A stretch of DNA of 45,213 bases from RECO01 sp050485385 (GTDB taxonomy: Bacteria > Pseudomonadota > Alphaproteobacteria > Geminicoccales > Geminicoccaceae). The DNA lies in assembly GCA_050485385.1 (NCBI GenBank), contig JBJHBG010000028.1, positions 1-45,213 on the forward strand. The letters are read 5' to 3'. Shown here piece after piece: positions 24,867-37,586 of the stretch. The notes under the pieces are model-generated. The model was not told the DNA's origin, did no database searches, and was given only the letters and a program-made list of their open reading frames with translations. How positions within the stretch are numbered: the stretch's first letter is position 1; each line of letters begins with the position of its first letter. The translations under genes and the position numbers were made by a program.

Positions 24867-25580
24867 ATGCAGACCGTCGAACGCACGATGCGCGCGGGCG
24901 TCGGCACCGATGCCCTCTACGACGAGGGCCTGCGTCAGCACATGCTGCGCGTCTACAACTTCATGCTGATGGGGCTCGGCCTGACCGGTGCCGTGTCCCT
25001 GGCCGTCGCCAGTTCGCCGGCCATGATGGGCCTGATCTTCGGCACGCCGTTGCGGTGGGTGGTGATGCTGGCCCCCTTGGCCTTCGTCTTTTTCCTGTCC
25101 TTCCGGGCCGACAAGATCTCGGCGGCGAAGGCGCAGGTCCTGTTCTGGACCTTCTGCGGCGCGATGGGTCTGTCGCTCGCCTCGATTTTCTACGTATACA
25201 CCGGGGCGAGCATCGCCCGTGTGTTTTTCATCGCGGCGGCGATGTTCGGGGCAATGAGCCTCTTCGGCTACACGACCAAGCGCGATCTCTCGAAGATCGG
25301 TTCGTTTTTGATCATGGGTCTTTTCGGTGTCATCATCGCCATGATCGTCAATCTTTTCTTGCAGAGTTCGGCGTTGCAGTTCGCGGTGTCGATCATCGGC
25401 GTGATCGTGTTCACCGGTCTTGCTGCCTACGACACGCAGCGGATCAAGGAAGTCTACCACGCGGGCCATGGCAGCGAGGGGCTGAGCAAGCTCGCCGTGT
25501 TGGGCGCACTCTCGCTCTACCTCAGCTTCATCAACCTCTTCATGATGCTGCTCTCGTTGCTCGGCCAGCGCGACGACTGA
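24867..25580 (+). CDS. Bax inhibitor-1 (BI-1/YbhL/YccA) family membrane protein
   Basis: The 237-residue inner-membrane protein has seven hydrophobic segments (first YNFMLMGLGLTGAVSLAVA, last LGALSLYLSFINLFMMLLSL) and the family motif AAYDTQRIKEVYH between the last two. Relatives act as pH-gated calcium leak channels or regulate the FtsH protease; which applies here is not known. ATG at 24867 has GGAGG at 24853-24857. It is divergent from the OxyR-like gene and ends with a strong terminator, so it is a single-gene unit. Confidence 0.93.
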   Translation: MQTVERTMRAGVGTDALYDEGLRQHMLRVYNFMLMGLGLTGAVSLAVASSPAMMGLIFGTPLRWVVMLAPLAFVFFLSFRADKISAAKAQVLFWTFCGAMGLSLASIFYVYTGASIARVFFIAAAMFGAMSLFGYTTKRDLSKIGSFLIMGLFGVIIAMIVNLFLQSSALQFAVSIIGVIVFTGLAAYDTQRIKEVYHAGHGSEGLSKLAVLGALSLYLSFINLFMMLLSLLGQRDD

Positions 25581-25586
25581 GATTCG

Positions 25587-25655
25587 GCGGGCGGCGTCCC
25601 CCTACGCATTGCCGCCCGCGACGGGGCGTCGGCCTAGGGTCGGCGCCCTTTTTTT
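25587..25655 (+). terminator. Intrinsic terminator after the BI-1 gene (double hairpin plus T-tract)
   Basis: A first hairpin pairs GCGGGCGGC (25587-25595) with GCCGCCCGC (25611-25619). A second of about 10 bp, with two G-U pairs, spans 25624-25648 and is followed directly by seven T (25649-25655). This is the clearest intrinsic terminator in the window and isolates the BI-1 gene from the glycogen operon. Confidence 0.85.
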
Positions 25656-25723
25656 CGGGCTGGGCTCGCGTTGCCATGCGCCGAAAGGAGGCACCGACCT
25701 TCCGGCACGAACGGGTTAAGACA

Positions 25724-25754
25724 CCCGTACCGTGCCCGGCTTCGCGGGTACGGG
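25724..25754 (+). promoter_or_regulatory. Leader hairpin upstream of glgP
   Basis: CCCGTACC (25724-25731) pairs with GGTACGGG (25747-25754), about 45 bp before glgP. The 144-bp stretch between the BI-1 terminator and glgP should hold the operon promoter, but no convincing hexamers were found. The hairpin may regulate or protect the operon mRNA. Confidence 0.35.
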
Positions 25755-25799
25755 GTCGTCCGCGCGGACGATAGGGGTCGTATCCACGAAGGAAACCGC

Positions 25800-28286
25800 A
25801 TGCACCAGGCCTTGCTCCTCGAGGAAGAGCCGCTCCCGTTCGGCGGCAGGGAGCCGACAGTCGACGAACTGCGCCAGTCGATCGTCGCCAAGCTGATGTA
25901 TCAGGTCGGCAAGGACCAGGCGCATGCCAGCGATCGCGACTGGTTGCTCGCCACTGCCTATGCCATTCGCGACCATATCACCCGCCGCTGGATCGACACC
26001 ACGCGCGAGACCTACGAGCGCGAGGAGAAGCGGGTCTATTACTTCTCGGTCGAGTTCCTGATCGGCCGGTTGATGACCGACAGCTTGAACAATCTGCGGA
26101 TGCTCGACACCTGCCGCGCGGCGCTCGCCGGGCTCGGCGTCGACTACGACGACGTGGCCGGCCAGGAGCCGGACGCGGCACTGGGCAACGGGGGCCTCGG
26201 CCGGCTCGCCGCCTGCTTTCTCGAAAGCATGGCGAGCGTGGGGCTCGCCGGCTACGGCTACGGCATTCGCTACCGCCACGGGCTGTTCCGTCAGGTCTTC
26301 GCCGACGGTTGGCAGGTCGAGCGGCCGGAGGATTGGCTCGAGTACGGCAACCCCTGGGAATTCGAGCGGCCGGAGGTGGTCTACGAAGTCGGCTTCGGCG
26401 GCATGGTCGAGCGGACGACCGATCGCCGGGCGCGCTGGGAACCGGGCGAGCGGGTCAACGCGGTCGCCTACGACACGCCGGTGGTCGGGTGGAAGGCACG
26501 CCGGATCAACACCTTGCGCCTCTGGTCGGCGCGCGCGGTCGAGCCCGTCCACCTCGATGCGTTCAACGCCGGCGACTACGTCCGCGCCTTGGCGGGTAAG
26601 GCGTCGGCCGAGAACATCTCGCTCGTGCTCTACCCGGACGACAGCACCGAGGCGGGACGCGAGCTGCGGCTGAAGCAGGAGTTTTTCTTCACCTCGGCCT
26701 CGCTGCAGGACCTCCTGCGCCGTCACCGGGACTACTACGGCCACTTCGACGATCTCGCCGACAAGGTGGCGATCCAGCTCAACGACACCCACCCCGCCCT
26801 CGCGGTGCCGGAGCTGATGCGGCTGCTGGTCGACGTCTACGGCGTGCCCTGGCAGGACGCCTGGGCCACCGTCTCGAGGGTGATCGGCTACACCAACCAC
26901 ACCCTGTTGCCGGAGGCGCTCGAGTCCTGGCCCGTGCCGATGATGGAGCGGCTGCTGCCGCGCCACATGCAGATCGTCTACGAGCTCAACGCCGACTTCC
27001 TGCGCGAACTGCGCGATCGGGGCACCGTCGACGACGACGTGCTCAGGGCCGTCTCGCTGATCGACGAGAGCAGCGGGCGGCGGGTGCGCATGGGCCATCT
27101 GGCCTTCCTCGCCGCGCACAAGGTCAACGGCGTCTCCAGGCTGCACACCGACCTGATGAAGCAGACCGTGTTCGGCCCGCTCAACCGCATTTTTCCGGAC
27201 CGAATCACCAGCAAGACCAACGGCATCACCCCGCGCCGCTGGTTGTCGACGAGCAACCCGCAGCTCGCCGAGCTGATCACCGAGGCGATCGGCGACGGCT
27301 GGATCGCCCATGCGGAGGAGTTGGAGGGGCTGCGGGCGTTCTTCGACGATACGGGCTTCGTCGACCGCTTCCGGGCGGTCAAGCGGGCCAACAAGGAGCG
27401 TCTGGCGGACTTGATCGACCGCCGGCACGGCCTCAAGCTCGACCCGAGCGCCTTGTTCGACGTGCAGATCAAGCGCATCCACGAGTACAAGCGCCAGTTG
27501 TTGAACATTCTCGACGCGGTGGCGCTCTACGACGCCATGCGCGCCCAGCCGCACAAGGATTGGCAGCCGCGGGTCAAGATCTTCTCCGGCAAGGCCGCCG
27601 CCGCCTATCGCCAGGCCAAGTTGATCATCAAGCTGATCAACGACGTCGCCCGCATGGTCAACGCCGACCCCCTGGTCGGCGACCGGCTCAAGATTCTGTT
27701 CATTCCCAACTACAACGTTTCTTTGGCGGAGGTGATCATTCCCGCCGCCGATCTCTCCGAACAGATCTCGACGGCCGGGATGGAGGCATCCGGCACCGGC
27801 AACATGAAGTTTGCGCTCAACGGGGCGTTGACCATAGGCACGCTGGACGGTGCCAACGTCGAGATTCAAGAGCACGTGGGTACCGACAACATCTTCATCT
27901 TCGGCAGCACGGCGGAGAAGGTGGCCTCGTTGTGGCGCGACGGGCACGACGCGCGCGCGGCGGTCGACGCGTCGCCGAGCCTCGCCGAGGCGTTGGAGCA
28001 GATCCGCACGGGCGTCTTCTCGCCGGACGACCGCGACCGCTTCCGCGGGCTGGTCGACGATCTGCTGCGTCACGACCGCTACCTGATCACCGCCGACTAT
28101 CCGGCCTACGCCCGCGCCCAGCAGGAGGTTGCCGCCTGCTTCGCCACGCCGGCGTGGTGGCCGAAGGCGATGGCCAACACCGCCGGTGTCGGCTGGTTCT
28201 CGTCCGACCGTACGATCCGCGACTACGCGCGAGAGATATGGCACGCCGAGCCCGATCCGGTACCGAACGCCAACTTGCGGCTTTGA
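25800..28286 (+). CDS. glgP: Glycogen/maltodextrin phosphorylase
   Basis: The 828-residue PLP enzyme removes glucose-1-phosphate from non-reducing ends of alpha-1,4-glucan. The PLP lysine is about residue 670 in GTGNMKFALNGALTIGTLDG. Other GT35 blocks are LGNGGLGRLAACFLESMAS, YGIRYRHGLFRQ, QLNDTHPALAVPELMRLLVD and FSGKAAAAYRQAKLIIKLIN. ATG at 25800 has AAGGAAA upstream. The in-frame extension to 25671 crosses the leader hairpin and is not coding. It leads the gene set for glycogen, with glgC 73 bp downstream, so synthesis and breakdown genes share a transcript. Confidence 0.96.
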   Translation: MHQALLLEEEPLPFGGREPTVDELRQSIVAKLMYQVGKDQAHASDRDWLLATAYAIRDHITRRWIDTTRETYEREEKRVYYFSVEFLIGRLMTDSLNNLRMLDTCRAALAGLGVDYDDVAGQEPDAALGNGGLGRLAACFLESMASVGLAGYGYGIRYRHGLFRQVFADGWQVERPEDWLEYGNPWEFERPEVVYEVGFGGMVERTTDRRARWEPGERVNAVAYDTPVVGWKARRINTLRLWSARAVEPVHLDAFNAGDYVRALAGKASAENISLVLYPDDSTEAGRELRLKQEFFFTSASLQDLLRRHRDYYGHFDDLADKVAIQLNDTHPALAVPELMRLLVDVYGVPWQDAWATVSRVIGYTNHTLLPEALESWPVPMMERLLPRHMQIVYELNADFLRELRDRGTVDDDVLRAVSLIDESSGRRVRMGHLAFLAAHKVNGVSRLHTDLMKQTVFGPLNRIFPDRITSKTNGITPRRWLSTSNPQLAELITEAIGDGWIAHAEELEGLRAFFDDTGFVDRFRAVKRANKERLADLIDRRHGLKLDPSALFDVQIKRIHEYKRQLLNILDAVALYDAMRAQPHKDWQPRVKIFSGKAAAAYRQAKLIIKLINDVARMVNADPLVGDRLKILFIPNYNVSLAEVIIPAADLSEQISTAGMEASGTGNMKFALNGALTIGTLDGANVEIQEHVGTDNIFIFGSTAEKVASLWRDGHDARAAVDASPSLAEALEQIRTGVFSPDDRDRFRGLVDDLLRHDRYLITADYPAYARAQQEVAACFATPAWWPKAMANTAGVGWFSSDRTIRDYAREIWHAEPDPVPNANLRL

Positions 28287-28359
28287 GCCAGGGGATCGCT
28301 TCTGGTCCGGGCGACGCAGCGGCCCCCGTGCCGGGGGGCGACCAACGAGGAGGACGACG

Positions 28360-29625
28360 ATGCCGAGCCCCCGGCCCATGCCCAACCTTTGCCGCAACGC
28401 CATGGCCTACGTCCTGGCGGGCGGTCGGGGCAGCCGTCTCAACGAGTTGACGGACTGGCGCGCCAAGCCGGCCGTCCGCTTCGGCGGCAAGAGCCGCATC
28501 ATCGACTTCGCCCTGTCCAACGCGCTCAACTCCGGCATCCGTCGCATCGGCGTCGCCACCCAGTACAAGGCGCACAGCCTGATCCGTCATCTCCAGCAGG
28601 GCTGGAACTTCTTTCGTCCGGAGCGCAACGAGAGCTTCGACATCCTCCCGGCGTCGCAGCGCGTCGTCGAACATCAGTGGTACGAGGGTACCGCCGACGC
28701 GGTCCATCAGAACATCGACATCATCGACGATTACGGTGTCGACCACATCATCGTCTTGGCGGGCGACCACGTCTACAAGATGGATTACGAGATCATGCTG
28801 CGGCAGCACGTCGAGAGCGGCGCCGACGTTACCGTCGGTTGCATCGAGGTGCCCAGGCGCGAGGCCACCGGCTTCGGCGTCATGCACGTCGATGCCGGCG
28901 ACCGGATCGTCGACTTCGTCGAGAAGCCGGCCGACCCGCCCGCGATCCCGGGTCAGCCCGACATGGCCCTCGCGTCGATGGGCATCTACGCCTTCGCCGC
29001 CGAGACGCTGTTCGACCAGCTCCGCCGCGATGCTGCCGATCCGGGCTCCAGCCGCGACTTCGGCAAGGACATCATCCCCTATCTGGTCCGGCACGGCCGC
29101 GCCCAGGCGCACCGCTTCACCGAAAGCTGCGTCCGCGCCACCAGCGAGCGCGAGGCCTATTGGCGCGACGTCGGCACCATCGACGCCTATTGGGCCGCCA
29201 ATATCGACCTCTGCACGGTCACGCCGGAACTCGATCTCTACGACCGGAGTTGGCCGATCTGGACCCATGCCGAGATCACGCCGCCCGCCAAGTTCGTCCA
29301 CGATGCCGACGGCCGCCGGGGCTCGGCGGTCAGCTCGCTGGTGTCCGGCGGCTGCATCGTTTCCGGCGGCACCCTGCACACGTCGTTGTTGTTCACCAAC
29401 GTCCACGTCCACTCCTACGCCAAGCTGAAGGGCGCCGTGGTCCTGCCCGACGTCGACGTCGGCCGCGGCGCGCGGCTGACGAACTGCGTCGTCGACCGGG
29501 GGGTGCGCATTCCCCGCGGCCTCGTGGTGGGCGAGGATCCGAGGCTGGACGCCGAGCGCTTCCGCCGCACCGAGAACGGCATCGTCCTGATCACCACCCC
29601 CATGCTCGCCGCTCTCGACGGTTGA
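28360..29625 (+). CDS. glgC: Glucose-1-phosphate adenylyltransferase (ADP-glucose pyrophosphorylase)
   Basis: The 421-residue enzyme makes ADP-glucose from ATP and glucose-1-phosphate, the committed step of classical glycogen synthesis. It has the nucleotide-binding AYVLAGGRGSRLNELTDWRA, the FGGKSRIIDFALSNALNSGI block, and the substrate-site EKPAD and YWRDVGTIDAYW regions. The C-terminal left-handed helix domain shows hexapeptide-like repeats (VVLPDVDVGRGARLTNCVV). ATG at 28360 is preceded by GAGGAGG. A GC hairpin of C-run and G-run lies in the gap after glgP. As in the family, allosteric control by glycolytic metabolites is likely. Confidence 0.96.
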   Translation: MPSPRPMPNLCRNAMAYVLAGGRGSRLNELTDWRAKPAVRFGGKSRIIDFALSNALNSGIRRIGVATQYKAHSLIRHLQQGWNFFRPERNESFDILPASQRVVEHQWYEGTADAVHQNIDIIDDYGVDHIIVLAGDHVYKMDYEIMLRQHVESGADVTVGCIEVPRREATGFGVMHVDAGDRIVDFVEKPADPPAIPGQPDMALASMGIYAFAAETLFDQLRRDAADPGSSRDFGKDIIPYLVRHGRAQAHRFTESCVRATSEREAYWRDVGTIDAYWAANIDLCTVTPELDLYDRSWPIWTHAEITPPAKFVHDADGRRGSAVSSLVSGGCIVSGGTLHTSLLFTNVHVHSYAKLKGAVVLPDVDVGRGARLTNCVVDRGVRIPRGLVVGEDPRLDAERFRRTENGIVLITTPMLAALDG

Positions 29626-29631
29626 CGTCCG

Positions 29632-31053
29632 TTGCGCATCCTCGCCGTCGCCGCGGAATGCTATCCCCACGTCAAGACCGGCGGGCTCGCCGACGTGGTG
29701 GGGGCGCTGCCGGGCGCCTTGGCGGCACGCGGCCACGAGGTGCGCACGCTGATCCCGGGCTATCCCTCGGTCATGGCGGCGGCGGACGGCGCGCCGACGG
29801 TCGACGGTTATGTCGAGCTGTTCGGCGCACCGGCGCGCGTGGTCGACCTGCCTGACGGCGTGCTCGCGCTCGACGCGCCGCACCTGTTCGGCCGGCCGGG
29901 CCATCCCTATACCCGCGCCGACGGCCAGGACTGGGACGACAACGCCTTCCGCTTCGCGGCCCTCGCCGTGGTCGGCCGCGAGATCGCCTTGGGCCGCCTC
30001 GCCGGCTGGCGGCCGGACGTGGTGCACGCACACGACTGGCAGGCCGGCCTCGTGCCGGCTTATCTGGCCCTCGACGGCCGGCCGCGACCGGCCACGATCA
30101 TGACCGTCCACAACTTGGCCTTCCAAGGGCAGTTCCCGGCTACGTGGCTCGGTGCCCTCGGGTTGCCGCCCTGGGCCTTCGCCATCGACGGTGTCGAGTA
30201 CTACGGCAGCATCGGCTATCTTAAGGCCGGGCTCTACTACGCCGACAAGCTGACCACCGTGAGCCCGACCTATGCCCTCGAGATCCAGACGCCCGACGGC
30301 GGGATGGGTCTGGGCGGCCTCCTGCACGGCCGCGCCCCGGACCTCGTCGGCATCGTCAACGGCATCGACACGGCGACCTGGAACCCCGCCGCCGATCCCT
30401 TCGTGGTCCCCGCCTACGACGCCGACCGGTTAGCGCTCCGCGCGGTGCACAAGGCGGCGCTGCAGGCGGCGCTCGGGCTGGAGGCGGCACCGGCAGCCCC
30501 CCTCTTCTGCGTGGTCAGCCGGCTCACCTGGCAAAAGGGCATGGACCTGTTGGCCGCGGCGGTCGGCGACTTGGTCGCCGCCGGCGGCCAACTCGCGGTA
30601 CTCGGCAGCGGCGACGCCACCGTGGAGGCGGCGTTCCGCGCCGCCGCCGACGCCCATCCGGAGCGGGTGGCGACGCGGATCGGCTACGACGAGGCGCTGT
30701 CCCATCGATTGCAGGCGGGCAGCGACGCGATCCTCGTGCCGTCGCGGTTCGAGCCCTGCGGTCTCACCCAGCTCTACGGGCTGCGCTACGGCTGCGTGCC
30801 GGTGGTGGCGGCGACGGGCGGGCTGGTCGACACGGTGACCGACGCGGCGGCACCGTCCGGCACGGGTGTCGTGTTCGAGGCCGGCAGCGGCGACGCCTTG
30901 ACCGCGGCCATCCGTCGCGCCGTCGACCTCTACCGGGCGGGCGAGCCCTGGACCGCGATGCAGCGCCGCGGCATGGCCAGGGATCTCGGCTGGCCGGCGG
31001 CGGCCGCCGCCTATGAGCGTGTTTTCGAGGCGGCGCTGGCCCGGTCGGGTTGA
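29632..31053 (+). CDS. glgA: Glycogen synthase, ADP-glucose dependent (GT5)
   Basis: The 473-residue glucosyltransferase extends alpha-1,4-glucan from ADP-glucose. The ADP-glucose motif KTGGLADVVGALPGAL is at residues 15-30. The C-terminal GT-B part has VVSRLTWQKGMDLL, ILVPSRFEPCGLTQLYGLRYG and VVAATGGLVDTV, with catalytic glutamate in RFEPCG. This is the GT5 form and not the GT4 GlgM that makes maltose-1-phosphate. The TTG start at 29632, 6 bp after the glgC stop, matches the family N-terminus. Confidence 0.95.
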   Translation: MRILAVAAECYPHVKTGGLADVVGALPGALAARGHEVRTLIPGYPSVMAAADGAPTVDGYVELFGAPARVVDLPDGVLALDAPHLFGRPGHPYTRADGQDWDDNAFRFAALAVVGREIALGRLAGWRPDVVHAHDWQAGLVPAYLALDGRPRPATIMTVHNLAFQGQFPATWLGALGLPPWAFAIDGVEYYGSIGYLKAGLYYADKLTTVSPTYALEIQTPDGGMGLGGLLHGRAPDLVGIVNGIDTATWNPAADPFVVPAYDADRLALRAVHKAALQAALGLEAAPAAPLFCVVSRLTWQKGMDLLAAAVGDLVAAGGQLAVLGSGDATVEAAFRAAADAHPERVATRIGYDEALSHRLQAGSDAILVPSRFEPCGLTQLYGLRYGCVPVVAATGGLVDTVTDAAAPSGTGVVFEAGSGDALTAAIRRAVDLYRAGEPWTAMQRRGMARDLGWPAAAAAYERVFEAALARSG

Positions 31054-31179
31054 CGTAGGGGTGAAGATGGGAACAACGGACAAGCGTCGACGTTGACGAC
31101 CCCGTAAGGGTCGAAAACGCGTTCCGCCGCGTTCGCGTCCGGCCGCGTCCGTTCCGTTGCAACCGTCGAGGACTTGCGT

Positions 31180-34100
31180 GTGACTGCTTCGCCGACCCAC
31201 GCCCCCCGTCTCTACCAACTCGACCGCGTGCTGGCCGGATCGCCCGACCGCTGGTCCGACCACTTCCCGCGCATCGTCGCGATGGGGTTCGACGGCATCC
31301 TGTTGCCGGCGACGTTCGCACCGACCGACGAGGCGGCACTGCCGGCGGCCATCGCCGCGGCGAAGGCGGCGGGGCTCGTTCCGTTCGCGACGCTGGGCCC
31401 GGCGCCGCCGCTGGCGCTTGCCGGACGCGGTGATGCTTGGCTGGAGCTGGGGGCGGCCGGCTGCCTGGTGAACGGCGCCCATCAGCACGACCCGGCCGAC
31501 CTGCGCCAGCTCCTGCTGCGCTGGCGCAAACGCTCGCCGGAGGCGCGGTTCGTTGCCGAGACCTTGGGCGCACCCCTCGAGGCCCTGCGCGGGCTCGCCG
31601 GCAGCGGCTTCGACGCGGTGCTCGACAGCTCGTTTTGGTGGAACGGCCACGACCGGTGGTTCGTCGATCAAGAGCCGCTGCTGCGCGCCATCGGCCGGCC
31701 CGTCGCCTTCACCGAGGAGCCGGGGGGCGAACGGCTGCGCGCCCGGCTCGGTGCGCGGGCGACGCCGGAGGCCGTGACGCGACTCTACCGCGCCGTCTAT
31801 CTGCGCGCCGTCGGCCTCGCCCACGGTCTGATCATGCGCATGGGCTTCGAGCACGCGGCGGACGGTGCGGCCACCGACTGGGAGGCGCTGGTCGAGGCCG
31901 CGCCGGTCGACCTGTCGGGCTTCGTTGCCGAGGCGAACGCGTTGAAGGCGTCGCATCGGGCGTTGCGTCAGGGCCGCCGGCTGCGGCGGGTGAGTGCGCC
32001 GAACGCCCGCATCACCGCCCTGCTGCGCTTCGATGCGGGCTCGCCTGCGAGCGCCGGCGAGGCCGCGTTCGTCGTGCTCAACCCCGACGCCGCGCAGACC
32101 GACGGTCTGGCCGTGCCGGGGCTGGTGACCGCCGCCGGCGGCCGGTTCGAGGAGGTGGTCGACGTCACCCCCGGCGTCGTCCCCATCGCCTTCGACGCGG
32201 ACCGGCCGATGACGCTGGAGCCGCTGGCGGTGCGGCTGTTCGTCAGCCAGCCGGTGGCGTCCCACGGGCGGCCGGCGCCGAGCGCGAAGGCCAGCGAGGC
32301 GGCGTTGCTGGAGTTGGCCGCGTCCCGCGTCGCCATCGAGCGGGTGAGCCCGGAGCTGGACGGCGGCCGCTTCCCGGTGAAGCGCGTGGTCGGTGACGTG
32401 TTGGACGTCGAGGCCGACATCTTCATGGACGGTCACGACAAGCTGGCCGCAGCGCTGCTCTACCGGGCCGTCGACGAGACCGAATGGCGTTCGGTGCCGA
32501 TGCGCTTCGTCGACAACGACCGCTGGGCCGGCCGCTTTCCGCTGACCCGCAACTGCCGCTATCGCTACACGGTGGAGGCGTGGTTCGACGCCTTCGCCAC
32601 TTGGCGCCTGGAGGTGACCAAGAAGCACGACGCCGGTGTGCCGATCGCGCTCGAGCTGGAGGAGGGCAGGCGGCTGGTCGCCCGCACGGCCGAGGCGGCG
32701 AGCGGCAAGGCCAAGGCGGCGCTCGACGCACTCCTCGCCGACTTGGCCGCACGTCAGGGCGACGAGGGCTTCCAACTCGCTCGCCTGCTCGCCGACGACA
32801 CCCAAGCCCTGATGCAGGCGGCCGACCCGAAGGCGAACCGCACCCGCTACGAGCGCGACCTCGAGGTTACCGTCGACCGGACCATCGCCGCTTTTGCTGC
32901 GTGGTACGAGCTGTTTCCGCGTTCGATGAGCGACGATCCGAAGCGCCACGGTACGTTCGACGACGTGATCGCAAAGCTGCCCTACGTGCGCGAGATGGGC
33001 TTCGACGTCCTCTACTTCCCGCCGATCCACCCGATCGGCCGGAAGAACAGGAAGGGCCGCAACAACAGCCTGACCGCGCAGCCGGACGATCCGGGCTCGC
33101 CCTACGCCATCGGCGGTGAGGCGGGCGGCCACGATGCGCTGCACCCGGAACTCGGCAGCTTCGACGACTTCGCGCGGCTGGTGCAGGCGGCGCACGACCA
33201 CGGGCTGGAGATCGCCATCGACTTCGCCATCCAGTGCTCGCCCGACCACCCCTGGATCGCGCAGCATCCCGACTGGTTCGACTGGCGGCCGGACGGCACG
33301 CTGCGCTACGCCGAGAACCCGCCCAAGAAATACGAGGACATCTCCAACGTCTCGTTCTATCGCGAGGGCGCCCTGCCGTCGCTTTGGCTCGCCCTGCGCG
33401 ACGTGGTCCTGTTCTGGGTGAAGCACGGCGTCAAGATTTTCCGGGTCGACAACCCGCACACGAAGCCTCTGCCATTTTGGGAATGGATGATCGGTGAGGT
33501 CCAGCACCGCCATCCCGACACGGTATTTCTTTCCGAGGCCTTCACCCGGCCGAAGATGATGAAGCGGCTGGCCAAGCTCGGCTTCACCCAGTCCTACAGC
33601 TACTTCACTTGGCGCAACACCAAGGTCGATTTGCAGGACTACCTCATCGAGCTGACGCGCGACGAGCCGAGGGAGCACATGCGCCCCAACTTCTTCGTCA
33701 ACACGCCCGACATCAATCCGGTCTATCTGCAGACGAGCGGGCGCGCCGGCTTCCAGGTGCGCGCGGTCTTGGCCTCGACGCTCTCCACCTTGTGGGGCGT
33801 CTATTCCGGCTTCGAGCTGGGCGAGGGGCGGCCGATGCCGGGCAAGGAAGAGTATCTCGACAGCGAGAAGTACGAGATCAAGGCGTGGGATTGGGACCGG
33901 CCCGGCCACATCCGCGAGGACATCCGCCTGTTGAACCTGGTCAGGCGCGAGAACCCGGCGCTGTGGTCGTTCACCAACCTCGAGTTCCACCACGCGTGGA
34001 ACGACAAGGTGATGGTCTATTCGAAGATCACGCCGGATTTGGACAATGCCGTGCTGATCGCCGTCAATCTCGACCCGCACACGGCGCAGGGCTGCCAGTT

Positions 34101-34304
34101 CGAGGTGCCGCTCTGGAAGTTCGGTCTGGCCGACGACGCCACGATCGACGTCGAGGACTTGGTGACGGGCGCGCGCTTCGCCTGGACGGGCAAGGTGCAG
34201 CACCTCTGGCTCGATCCGCGCGAGCGGCCCTACGCCATCTGGCGTCTCGTCCCACCCGGCCTCGCCGCCGCCGACCCCTCCAACGCCGGTATGATCACGA
34301 GCCC

Positions 34305-34308
<4 letters not shown>
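31180..34308 (+). CDS. glgE: Maltose-1-phosphate maltosyltransferase GlgE with extra N-terminal GH13-like module
   Basis: The 1042-residue protein transfers maltosyl units from maltose-1-phosphate to alpha-1,4-glucan. The GlgE core begins near residue 386 (SPELDGGRFPVKRVVGDVLD). The GH13_3 catalytic set is intact: nucleophile Asp757 in FRVDNPHTKP, acid/base Glu786 in LSEAFT, and Asp844 in NTPDINP. GlgE enzymes are often about 660-700 residues. The extra N-terminal 385 resemble a shortened GH13 barrel plus beta domain (WSDHFPRIVAMGFDGILLP, RFVAETLGAP, DAVLDSSFWWNG, then LRFDAGSPASAG) without a clear catalytic aspartate. GTG at 31180, 7 bp after GAGGA, is chosen over TTG at 31174. The 126-bp gap after glgA may hold an internal promoter. 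Confidence 0.93.

Positions 34309-37582
<3,274 letters not shown>

Positions 37583-37586
<4 letters not shown>

Noticed and set aside
28287..28359. C-run/G-run hairpin between glgP and glgC as a terminator
   Set aside because: There is no T-tract and the genes form one functional set, so it is more likely an mRNA-stability or processing element; not called separately.
29632..31053. glgA as GlgM (maltose-1-phosphate synthase)
   Set aside because: The KTGGLADVVGALP motif and overall form are those of GT5 glycogen synthase; GlgM is GT4.
30430..34203. A 1257-codon minus-strand frame opposite glgA and glgE
   Set aside because: It is antisense to clearly identified enzymes, rich in Arg, Val and His typical of GC-driven shadows, and has no recognisable motif.
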